From assembly GCA_947629215.1 (NCBI GenBank), contig CANRCU010000113.1, positions 1 through 7,359 of the forward strand: DNA of 7,359 nucleotides. Direction: 5' to 3'. The stretch comes from an uncultured Clostridia bacterium. Its GTDB lineage: Bacteria; Bacillota; Clostridia; Lachnospirales; CAG-274. The notes under the pieces were generated by a model. The model was not told the DNA's origin, did not search any database, and worked only from the letters and a program-made list of their open reading frames with translations. Below are positions 1 through 5,196 of the stretch, in pieces. The translations under genes and the position numbers were made by a program. Within the stretch, counting starts at the first letter, position 1. Each line of letters opens with the position of its first letter.

Positions 1-70
1 CAAAAAATAAGTTACTTATAATCACGTGGCTGCGAACAAAGCATAGCTTTGTCCTTGCCCCGCCGCGCTC

Positions 71-91
71 GCTTTTTTCTGCGAAAAAAGC
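71..91. repeat. Perfect 9-bp hairpin with 3-nt loop
   Basis: GCTTTTTTC at 71-79 is the exact reverse complement of GAAAAAAGC at 83-91, separated by TGC. It sits just outside the left copy of the two-hairpin repeat and is probably part of the same intergenic repeat cluster. It has no obvious terminator polarity, because the T and A runs are inside the stem. Confidence 0.55.
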
Positions 92-102
92 TCACACGGA
101 AG

Positions 103-147
103 TGGGGCGCTGCCCCATACCCCGCAAGACTTTTGAAAAAGGCTTGC
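103..147 (-). repeat. Two-hairpin intergenic repeat, left copy
   Basis: Read on the minus strand, this is an imperfect hairpin (GCAAG at 124-128 pairs with CTTGC at 143-147 and continues inward with one A-G mismatch). It is followed by a perfect 6-bp hairpin, TGGGGC at 103-108 with GCCCCA at 112-117. The same order of sequence (CAAGCCTTTTTC, A-run, CTTG, GGGGT, TGGGGC, GCCCCA) recurs on the plus strand at 334-379. Elements of this general look are common between genes in Clostridia; that comparison is from memory. Confidence 0.65.
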
Positions 148-231
148 GCAAAAACTTTATAGTTGACTTTAGCCGTTATGACATTCTTTTTTGAACCTTG
201 CGGTAATGTTGATTTTTTAGCAAACACGCAC

Positions 232-275
232 AGTTTCTCCGTGAGGCTATTTTTTTGAGCCGAAACGGAGACACT
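232..275. repeat. Imperfect hairpin between the two repeat arms
   Basis: TCTCCGT (236-242) pairs with ACGGAGA (265-271), and GGCT (245-248) pairs with AGCC (258-261) across a small internal loop. AGT (232-234) can pair with ACT (273-275) after one mismatch. The hairpin lies near the midpoint between the inverted repeat copies at 103-147 and 334-379, so the whole 103-379 stretch could fold as one long imperfect palindrome. Function unknown. Confidence 0.5.
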
Positions 276-333
276 TGCGTGGATTGCTTTAATAAGCCGT
301 TTTTTTGTGTAGCAACAACTTTTGTTTTTAGGT

Positions 334-379
334 CAAGCCTTTTTCCAAAAAGGCTTGTGGGGTGTGGGGCAAAGCCCCA
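334..379 (+). repeat. Two-hairpin intergenic repeat, right copy
   Basis: A perfect 11-bp stem (CAAGCCTTTTT at 334-344 with its complement at 347-357, loop CC) is followed by a 6-bp stem, TGGGGC (365-370) with GCCCCA (374-379), loop AAA. It is the inverted counterpart of 103-147. On the minus strand it lies about 75 nt past the GH43 stop codon and could act as an RNA 3'-end barrier. It lacks the trailing T-run of a classic terminator. Confidence 0.65.
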
Positions 380-452
380 AAATATTTACATTAAATTCAA
401 GCCCTGCCTCGAAAAGACCGATAGGCAGCTTGTTGTGCTTTATTTTACAAAC

Positions 453-2000
453 TTATTTATACCTAAAATACTCCGCAATGACACTGCCGCCCGTTCCCGT
501 GCCTTCATGCGCGCAGAAAATGCCGTGTTTAACGCCGACCCAACGCCCCGCTTTGGCGCGGTATTCGCAGCATTTGCGGAAATTAACGCCGTCCTCGGAG
601 TAGGCAAGTACAGTCGTCCATTCGGGGATATTTTCGTTGTCAAGCCCCTTATAAATATTCTCGTTTCTGAAATAAATTTCTTGTATATCGCTTATTTTTT
701 CGATAAGCTCCGTGTTTTCGGAAGTAACGGGGCTTTCCTTCACAAACTTCTGAACACCCGTTTTAAGCAGTATCTCAAAGCCTGCCTCGGTTTTTTTGAT
801 ACAGACTGCGCCATATTCCATACCCAAGGACACAAGCCCCGCAATATCGTTGTTTTGCATATCGCCCAAATTAAATTTGGCATCGGCGGTAAACTCGGGC
901 ATAGCCCATTTTTGCAAAAGCAGGTTTCGTATATCCGAAACAGGACTGTCCTTCTTCTCCTCGGCAAAAAGACGAATACCCCTGCCCGTCATTTCGTACC
1001 ATGTTTTTTTGTGGTTTGCGTTCCACTGCCATTGCAGACCTAATTTTTCACCAGAAAATTCGTCGCTTGTCGGTATGGCGGTAATCGGGTATTCCGCGCC
1101 GACATCGGGTTTTTTGTACTCTTTGACGGGGCTGCCGTTTTCGCCCATAACAGCCCAGTCGTCTATCCATTTCATGGGCTGGAGATGTATTATCCTGCCG
1201 CCTGCGTAAATATCCTGAAAATGCAAAAACCGGTCCTCGCCCGTCGGGGTATCCACCCACGCGCCCTGGTGAGGTCCGTTTATATCGGTATCCCCCTGCG
1301 ACAGCACATTTTTATATTCGTAGGGTCCCCAAATGTTCTTTGAACGCAAAACGACCTGCCAGCCCGTTTTTACACCGCCTGCAGGCGCAAATATATAATA
1401 ATACCCTCCGCGTTTGTAGAGCTTGGGACCTTCTATGGTGACTTGGTCGTTTACATTTCCGTCAAAAATATCCTTGCCCATATCTATTATTTTTGTACAG
1501 TCGGGAGATAATTCGCACAAATGCAATATACTTTTGAACCCTATACGGCTTTTGGCATAGGCGCTGACCATATAGCACCTGCCGTCGTCGTCCCAGAACG
1601 GACAGGGGTCTATCCAACCCGCGCCGTCAAAGATTTTTAGCGGCTCCGACCATTTGCCGCAGGGGTCATCGGCTGTGATAACGTAGATACCCTCGTCGGG
1701 CATGGGGAAAAATATGTAGAATTTACCGCTGCGGAAACGAATAGCAGGCGCCCAGACGCCGCAGCCGTGCGCGGGAAACTCGTAGCGCGGCTCCGGAATG
1801 TTTTCAAGAGCATAGTTTACCAACTGCCAGTTTACAAGGTCGCGCGAATGCAATATGGGTATTGCGGGAGTGTTGCAAAAGCTTGAGGCTATCATGTAAT
1901 AGTCCTCCCCCACCCTTATTGCGTCGGGGTCGGAATAATCCGTAAACAAAACGGGGTTTCTGTAATTGCCGTTGTTCAAGTCCGCTGTCCATTTATCCAT
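453..2000 (-). CDS. GH43-family glycosidase (beta-xylosidase / arabinofuranosidase type), second gene of pair
   Basis: The 515-residue product is a glycoside hydrolase family 43 enzyme, expected to release xylose or arabinose from the ends of xylo- or arabino-oligosaccharides by an inverting mechanism. The catalytic five-bladed propeller spans about residues 15-310. It shows the general base Asp24 in SDPD, the pKa-modulating Asp131 in WIDPCPF, the general acid Glu190 in TIEGP, and a GPHQGAW segment whose His244 matches the conserved metal-site histidine of the family. Residues 313-515 form the C-terminal beta-sandwich typical of GH43 xylosidases, ending in EYFRYK. The start was chosen at 2000 because AAAGGAGAAC lies just upstream; a longer frame to 2078 would run into the upstream gene. 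No signal peptide is visible, so it is probably cytoplasmic. It overlaps nothing and begins 13 nt after the upstream paralogue. Subfamily (43_12-like) and substrate are inference. Confidence 0.9.
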   Translation of the reverse strand: MDKWTADLNNGNYRNPVLFTDYSDPDAIRVGEDYYMIASSFCNTPAIPILHSRDLVNWQLVNYALENIPEPRYEFPAHGCGVWAPAIRFRSGKFYIFFPMPDEGIYVITADDPCGKWSEPLKIFDGAGWIDPCPFWDDDGRCYMVSAYAKSRIGFKSILHLCELSPDCTKIIDMGKDIFDGNVNDQVTIEGPKLYKRGGYYYIFAPAGGVKTGWQVVLRSKNIWGPYEYKNVLSQGDTDINGPHQGAWVDTPTGEDRFLHFQDIYAGGRIIHLQPMKWIDDWAVMGENGSPVKEYKKPDVGAEYPITAIPTSDEFSGEKLGLQWQWNANHKKTWYEMTGRGIRLFAEEKKDSPVSDIRNLLLQKWAMPEFTADAKFNLGDMQNNDIAGLVSLGMEYGAVCIKKTEAGFEILLKTGVQKFVKESPVTSENTELIEKISDIQEIYFRNENIYKGLDNENIPEWTTVLAYSEDGVNFRKCCEYRAKAGRWVGVKHGIFCAHEGTGTGGSVIAEYFRYK

Positions 2001-2013
2001 TTTACGTTCTCCT

Positions 2014-3516
2014 TTATTTATAATCGAAAAATTCAAATCTTGCTTCGGCGCTTTTGCCGCAGTCGCCGTGGTTGGCAAATATGCCTACAAGCGTACCCGT
2101 GTGCCGCTTGGGGTCATCGGGAACGCCTTCGTCGCAGAGATATACGCAATTTTCAAGCGTGCATACAAGTGTGAAATTTACATTGTCAAAGCTGTAGTAC
2201 CATTTTCTTGTAAGACCGTCGACTTCGACTTTAAGGTATATCTCGCCGCCTTCGACAGGTATTTCTTTTATTGTTTCTTCGCCTTTGTTGCGAGCAATGG
2301 CTACGGTAAGTTTATTTACCGTTTTGTAAAGGCAGGCGTAGCTGACCGTTGAATAATAGCAGACCAGACCTGCCCTCTGCCGCTCGTCGTCGGGGTCAAA
2401 GGCAAGTTTTGTGACTGCGGTATACTTCAGCTCGCACTCACGCCTGACAAGGGTGTTTTTGGCGCTTATGTCACCGAGTCTGCCGGGGGTGGTCTTAAAC
2501 ACAAGCCCGTTCGGGGCTGTACGGAACATATTTTTTTCGGGGTTTCTGACCCATTCCCAGTTGAGCGAAAGGGGTTTTGAGAGGTCCTCGTAATTATTCT
2601 CTTCAAATGCGGTTATGGGAAGGTTCGGGAATACCTGTTTTTCGCTCGGTCCTCTGCCCTCGTTTATAAGGAACCAGCCGTCCTCCGTCCATGTTACGGG
2701 GTCAAGCGCGGTTTCACGCCCTATGGTGGTGTAATTTCCGCCGTTTCGTCTGCCGCAGAGGTAAAGGCAATACCATTCGCCGTTTTGCGTTTCGACAAGT
2801 TTGCCGTGACCCGAGCGCTGTATAAGAGCCTCGGGGTCGGTCTGACGCATAACGGGGTTATACGGGCAAGGCTCGTATTCGCCGAAAAGGCTGCGGCTCC
2901 TGCCGATATTTATGCCGTGGCCGTAACCCGTTCCGCCCTCGGCAAGTATGGCATAGTACCAGCCGTTGTGTTTGAGTATATGGGGGCCTTCGGGGCATCT
3001 TTCGCCCGTGCCGCCCCAGACTTGGACGGGGCTGCCCGTCACCTCGGTGCAGTCGTCATTCAGCGGTACTACGGTTATGCCCGGCGCTATTATCATATAA
3101 TGGCGTCCGTCATCGATAAAATGCGAAGGGTCGATATTGTCGACGGGCAGGGCAACGGGGCGGGAATAGGGACCTTCGGGTCTGTCCGCAGTCATAACAA
3201 GCTGAGTGCGCATGGGGTGGACGGAGGCGTCGGAATAATTATGCCTCAGTGTTGCAAATATGTAGAATTTATTATTGAAATATGAAATATCGGGCGCCCA
3301 TATACCACGCGAGTCAAGCGTTTCGGACAGGTCAAGAAAATCGCTGTCGGTTATGGCGTGGGCTATTGTTTCCCAATGCACCAAGTCGCGCGAATGCGAA
3401 ATAGGTATTGCGGGGAAATATTGAAAACTTGAATTTACCATGTAATAGTCCTCCCCCACCCTTACAACGGACGGATCGGGGAAAAAACCTCTTTTTACGG
3501 GATTGTTGTAAAACAT
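2014..3516 (-). CDS. GH43-family glycosidase (beta-xylosidase type), first gene of pair
   Basis: The 500-residue product is a glycoside hydrolase family 43 enzyme, probably an exo-acting beta-xylosidase. The catalytic propeller (about residues 8-305) carries the general base Asp14 in FFPDPS, Asp129 in NIDPSHF, the general acid Glu176 in CPEGPH, and a GHGKLVET segment with His237 as the likely metal-site histidine. Residues 309-500 form a C-terminal concanavalin-like beta-sandwich (AGLVCYY, FEFFDYK) of the type that shapes the active site in GH43_11 and GH43_12 xylosidases. Start 3516 was chosen because AAAGGGG lies 7-8 nt upstream; a start at 3552 would add 12 residues that match nothing in the family and has no SD. 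No signal peptide is present. The gene leads a two-gene unit behind the promoter at 3571-3599. Exact substrate cannot be read from sequence. Confidence 0.9.
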   Translation of the reverse strand: MFYNNPVKRGFFPDPSVVRVGEDYYMVNSSFQYFPAIPISHSRDLVHWETIAHAITDSDFLDLSETLDSRGIWAPDISYFNNKFYIFATLRHNYSDASVHPMRTQLVMTADRPEGPYSRPVALPVDNIDPSHFIDDGRHYMIIAPGITVVPLNDDCTEVTGSPVQVWGGTGERCPEGPHILKHNGWYYAILAEGGTGYGHGINIGRSRSLFGEYEPCPYNPVMRQTDPEALIQRSGHGKLVETQNGEWYCLYLCGRRNGGNYTTIGRETALDPVTWTEDGWFLINEGRGPSEKQVFPNLPITAFEENNYEDLSKPLSLNWEWVRNPEKNMFRTAPNGLVFKTTPGRLGDISAKNTLVRRECELKYTAVTKLAFDPDDERQRAGLVCYYSTVSYACLYKTVNKLTVAIARNKGEETIKEIPVEGGEIYLKVEVDGLTRKWYYSFDNVNFTLVCTLENCVYLCDEGVPDDPKRHTGTLVGIFANHGDCGKSAEARFEFFDYK

Positions 3517-3733
3517 TGTAACACCCCTTTGAATGAAATGTTCTGCGTTCAAACAGATAACTTTTACTATATTGTAACATAGGTACGGAGGTTTTTCAAG
3601 TGCAAATATACCAAACCAAAAAGCATATTCGTTGGCGGTTTTATGAGTTTCGCCGTGATTTTGCGGTGAAAAAATTTATTGTTTTGTAAAAAAGCCGTAA
3701 GGTTTTTTTATTGACAAAAACCGAGTATATGTA
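3517..3733. other. Divergent intergenic region between GH43 pair and rib operon
   Basis: AT-rich and without a supportable gene. Besides the GH43 promoter it holds an inverted repeat at 3648-3655/3664-3671 (TTTCGCCG with CGGTGAAA, one G-U pair, 8-nt loop) that lies about 50-75 bp upstream of the GH43 -35 box and could be an operator for a sugar-responsive regulator. It also holds an A-rich/T-rich hairpin around a GTAA loop at 3688-3709. No regulator gene is present here, so the operator idea is inference. Confidence 0.4.
3571..3599 (-). promoter_or_regulatory. Sigma-A promoter of the GH43 gene pair
   Basis: On the minus strand TTGAAA (3599-3594) and TACAAT (3576-3571) are separated by exactly 17 nt, with TG one base before the -10 box (extended -10). 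Transcription should begin near 3564, giving a leader of about 48 nt before the ATG at 3516. In that leader TTTGAA and TTCAAA could form a weak 6-bp hairpin just ahead of the SD. Confidence 0.8.
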
Positions 3734-3744
3734 TTGACAAAACC
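3709..3744 (+). repeat. Direct repeat of TATTGACAAAA(A)CC around the rib -35 box
   Basis: TATTGACAAAAACC at 3709-3722 and TATTGACAAAACC at 3732-3744 are spaced by 23 bp, about two helical turns. The second copy contains the rib -35 box. The first has no matching -10 box at usable distance, so it is not an obvious second promoter. It may be a protein-binding repeat or chance in AT-rich DNA. Confidence 0.4.
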
Positions 3745-3761
3745 AAAATAAGTGATATAAT
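3734..3761 (+). promoter_or_regulatory. Sigma-A promoter of the riboflavin operon
   Basis: TTGACA (3734-3739) and TATAAT (3756-3761) are perfect consensus hexamers separated by 16 nt, with TG at 3753-3754 giving an extended -10. The start point should be near 3768, about 13 nt before the FMN aptamer. Confidence 0.9.
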
Positions 3762-3780
3762 CATTTTAACAGTAATTTAT

Positions 3781-3887
3781 ATCTTCGGGGAAAGGTGAAA
3801 TTCCATACCGGTGGTAAAGCCCACAAGCCTTTTGGCATGATTTGGTGAGATTCCAAAGCCGACGGTACAGTCCGGATGAAAGAAGAT
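3781..3887 (+). ncRNA. FMN riboswitch (RFN element) aptamer
   Basis: The segment follows the RFN consensus closely: ATCTTCGGGG at the 5' end, GGTGAAATTCC, ACCGGTGGT, GCCCACAAGCC, GCATGATTTGGTGAGATTCC, AAAGCCGACGGTACAGTC and CCGGATGAAAGAAGAT at the 3' end. Closing stem P1 pairs ATCTT (3781-3785) with AAGAT (3883-3887). It binds flavin mononucleotide and lowers expression of downstream riboflavin genes. It sits between a consensus promoter and an intrinsic terminator, so transcription attenuation is the expected mode. The 5' strand 3784-3790 can instead pair with 3900-3906, a likely antiterminator. Confidence 0.97.
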
Positions 3888-3898
3888 AGGGTCATTTG

Positions 3899-3926
3899 CC
3901 CCCGAAATATGATTCGGGGGTTTTTT
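3899..3926 (+). terminator. Intrinsic terminator of the FMN riboswitch expression platform
   Basis: CCCCCGAA (3899-3906) pairs with TTCGGGGG (3913-3920) across a 6-nt loop and is followed by six T. It starts 12 nt after the aptamer closing stem. Its 5' arm is exactly complementary over 7 nt (3900-3906) to TTCGGGG at 3784-3790 in the riboswitch, so the FMN-free RNA can form an antiterminator instead. Confidence 0.92.
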
Positions 3927-3934
3927 ATGTGCAA
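3911..3934 (+). repeat. 24-nt direct repeat, copy 1 (terminator 3' arm plus decapitated ribD start)
   Basis: This stretch reads GATTCGGGGG, six T, ATGTGCAA. It matches 4095-4118 at 23 of 24 positions; the only difference is T versus G at the end of the G-run. Copy 1 is part of the riboswitch terminator and contains an ATG at 3927, which opens only an 8-codon frame (MCKAKKTE, stop at 3951-3953). The pair looks like a target-site duplication flanking 3935-4094. Confidence 0.85.
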
Positions 3935-3938
3935 AGCA

Positions 3939-3972
3939 AAAAAAACTGAATGAAATGCTTGAATTTCATTCA
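3939..3972. repeat. 34-nt palindromic repeat, copy 1
   Basis: Seven A and C are followed by TGAATGAAAT (3947-3956), a 6-nt loop and ATTTCATTCA (3963-3972), a perfect 10-bp stem. On the minus strand the hairpin is followed by G and eight T, so it resembles an intrinsic terminator for antisense transcripts leaving the rib region. The sequence recurs in the same orientation at 4058-4091. Confidence 0.75.
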
Positions 3973-4057
3973 AAGGGTATTGCAAAGCGACGCTCTCAGA
4001 CTGTCAATAAACCTAATTTTATCAAGTAACTTTGGCGTCGCAGACTAATATCCGCGT

Positions 4058-4091
4058 AAAAAAACCGAATGAAATGCTTGCATTTCATTCA
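4058..4091. repeat. 34-nt palindromic repeat, copy 2
   Basis: Seven A and CC are followed by GAATGAAATG (4067-4076), loop CTTG and CATTTCATTC (4081-4090), a perfect 10-bp stem. It differs from copy 1 at two positions. On the minus strand the stem is followed by GG and seven T, again terminator-like for antisense transcription. Confidence 0.75.
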
Positions 4092-4094
4092 CAC

Positions 4095-4118
4095 GATTCG
4101 GGGGGTTTTTATGTGCAA
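4095..4118 (+). repeat. 24-nt direct repeat, copy 2 (ribD SD and start codon)
   Basis: It reads GATTC, six G, five T, ATGTGCAA, the second copy of 3911-3934. Here the ATG at 4111 is the working ribD start. The G-run (4100-4105) five bases upstream can pair with the anti-SD sequence with one G-U pair and is the only SD candidate for ribD. TTCGGGGG at 4097-4104 is also fully complementary to the terminator 5' arm 3899-3906. Confidence 0.8.
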
Positions 4119-5196
4119 TTTTATGAAAAGAGCTTTGGAGCTTGCGCCAAGGGGTGAAGGCAGTGTTGACCCAAACCCGCTTGTGGGCGCTGTTATAGTT
4201 AAAGACGGGAAAATAATCGGCGAAGGTTGGCACAAGCGTTTTGGGGGCGCTCATGCGGAAGTGAACGCCTTTGAGTCGCTCACGGAGGACTGTGAGGGCG
4301 CGGAGATGTATGTCACGCTTGAACCCTGCGCGCATTACGGCAAAACACCGCCCTGTGCGCTTGCGATAGTGCGTAACAAGATAAAAAAGGTATATGTCGG
4401 GCTGCTCGACCCCAACCCAAAGGTAGCGGGCAAAGGTATAGAGATATTGCGAAATGCGGGCATTGAGGTCGTTACGGGCGTTATGGAAGAAGAATGCGCG
4501 GCGATGAATGCGGTCTTTCTTAAATACATAACGACGGGGCTGCCCTATGTTTTAATGAAGTTTGCAATGTCTTTGGACGGCAAGACCGCCTGTCGGACGG
4601 GCGACAGCAAGTGGATAAGCTGTGAAGAGAGCCGACTTGAAGTGCAGCATATGCGGAACAGGCTTATGGGCATAATGGCAGGCATAAACACGGTATTGAC
4701 GGACGACCCGAGGTTGACTTGCAGACTTGAGGGCGGAAGGAACCCTTACAGAATAATCGCAGACAGTCGTCTTAGGCTGCCGCTTGATGCGAAGGTCATA
4801 GGGAATGACGGAAAGTGCATAGTTGCGACCGTTTCGGACGATACAGAAAAGGTCGAAGCATTGAGGGCGCTCGGAGTCGGGGTCATAAGAACGGAGGAAA
4901 AGGACGGGCGGATAGACCTTAACCGACTTATGTTTGAACTCGGGAAACTTGAAATAAACGGTATCTTGCTTGAAGGCGGGGGAACACTGGCATTTTCGGC
5001 GCTTGAGAGCGGTATCGTCGACCATATAACGGCTTATATCGCCCCGAAGATAATCGGGGGCAAAGATGCGAAAACGCCCGTCGGGGGCTTTGGTTTCGGG
5101 GCAATACCCGAATGTATCGAGCTTAAAAACACAAGGGTGCGAAGTGTCGGCTGTGATACGGTCATTGAGGGGGATGTGGAATGTTCACGGGATTGA
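4111..5196 (+). CDS. ribD: Bifunctional riboflavin biosynthesis deaminase/reductase RibD
   Basis: The 361-residue enzyme carries out two consecutive steps of riboflavin synthesis in the cytoplasm: deamination of diaminohydroxyphosphoribosylaminopyrimidine, then NADPH-dependent reduction of the ribosyl side chain. The N-terminal zinc deaminase domain (about 1-140) shows PNPLVGAVIV, HAEVNAF with His48 and Glu50, and EPCAHYGKTPPC with zinc ligands Cys73 and Cys82. The reductase domain (about 146-355) shows KFAMSLDGK, RTGDSKWIS, GINTVLTDDPRL and LLEGGGTL. Length is normal. Start 4111 was chosen because MCNFMKRALELA aligns with family N-termini; a start at 4069 would add 14 residues translated from the palindromic repeat. 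The gene overlaps ribE by 16 nt, suggesting translational coupling, and is controlled by the FMN riboswitch. Nothing is missing from the protein, but its leader has been altered. Confidence 0.97.
   Translation: MCNFMKRALELAPRGEGSVDPNPLVGAVIVKDGKIIGEGWHKRFGGAHAEVNAFESLTEDCEGAEMYVTLEPCAHYGKTPPCALAIVRNKIKKVYVGLLDPNPKVAGKGIEILRNAGIEVVTGVMEEECAAMNAVFLKYITTGLPYVLMKFAMSLDGKTACRTGDSKWISCEESRLEVQHMRNRLMGIMAGINTVLTDDPRLTCRLEGGRNPYRIIADSRLRLPLDAKVIGNDGKCIVATVSDDTEKVEALRALGVGVIRTEEKDGRIDLNRLMFELGKLEINGILLEGGGTLAFSALESGIVDHITAYIAPKIIGGKDAKTPVGGFGFGAIPECIELKNTRVRSVGCDTVIEGDVECSRD

Larger units (their letters stand above)
1..452. other. Gene-free, hairpin-rich intergenic region
   Basis: I see no convincing gene in this stretch, which lies downstream of the minus-strand GH43 pair. 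It is crowded with inverted repeats: a 7-bp stem at 36-42/46-52, a 9-bp stem with a TGC loop at 71-79/83-91, the repeat module at 103-147, an imperfect hairpin at 232-275, the repeat module at 334-379, and a 6-bp stem at 404-409/423-428. The short open frames here run straight through these repeats and have no good ribosome binding site. The hairpin at 404-428 is the first structure after the GH43 stop codon, but no T-run follows it on the minus strand, so I do not call it an intrinsic terminator. Confidence 0.6.
3935..4094. mobile_element. Putative MITE-like insertion between riboswitch and ribD
   Basis: The 160-nt segment encodes nothing recognisable and is bracketed by the near-identical 24-nt repeats at 3911-3934 and 4095-4118. 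Near each end it carries a 34-nt repeat (3939-3972 and 4058-4091, 32/34 identical), each an A-run followed by a 10-bp palindrome. Its core pairs GCGACGC (3987-3993) with GCGTCGC (4035-4041), so the whole can fold into a compact structured RNA. Joining the flanks would place the terminator directly on the ribD start codon. Small, non-coding, palindromic and flanked by a direct repeat fit a non-autonomous element. The 24-nt flank is long for a transposase-made duplication, so recombination or slippage is an alternative. Confidence 0.5.

Noticed and set aside
12..227. 71-codon open frame on the minus strand
   Set aside because: It runs through three hairpins of the intergenic repeat cluster, and its basic low-complexity product reflects those repeats. 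I found no supporting SD.
255..1043. 262-codon open frame on the plus strand
   Set aside because: It starts in the hairpin-rich intergenic region and continues antisense through the C-terminal half of a clear GH43 gene; its protein has no recognisable domain, and no SD precedes it.
2001..2078. ATG at 2078 as start of the second GH43 gene
   Set aside because: It would overlap the upstream GH43 coding region by 65 nt and add unrelated residues, whereas 2000 has a strong SD in the 13-nt gap.
3688..3709. A-run / GCC-GTAA-GG / T-run hairpin as a terminator
   Set aside because: The stem has only two G-C pairs plus a G-U pair, and no plus-strand gene lies upstream for it to terminate.
4069..4110. 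ATG at 4069 as ribD start
   Set aside because: The extra 14 residues come from the palindromic repeat and are absent from the RibD family; 4111 has a G-run SD and gives the normal N-terminus.
3911..4118. Direct and palindromic repeats as a CRISPR array
   Set aside because: There are only two copies of each repeat, they are interleaved, and there is a single non-unit spacer and no cas gene nearby.
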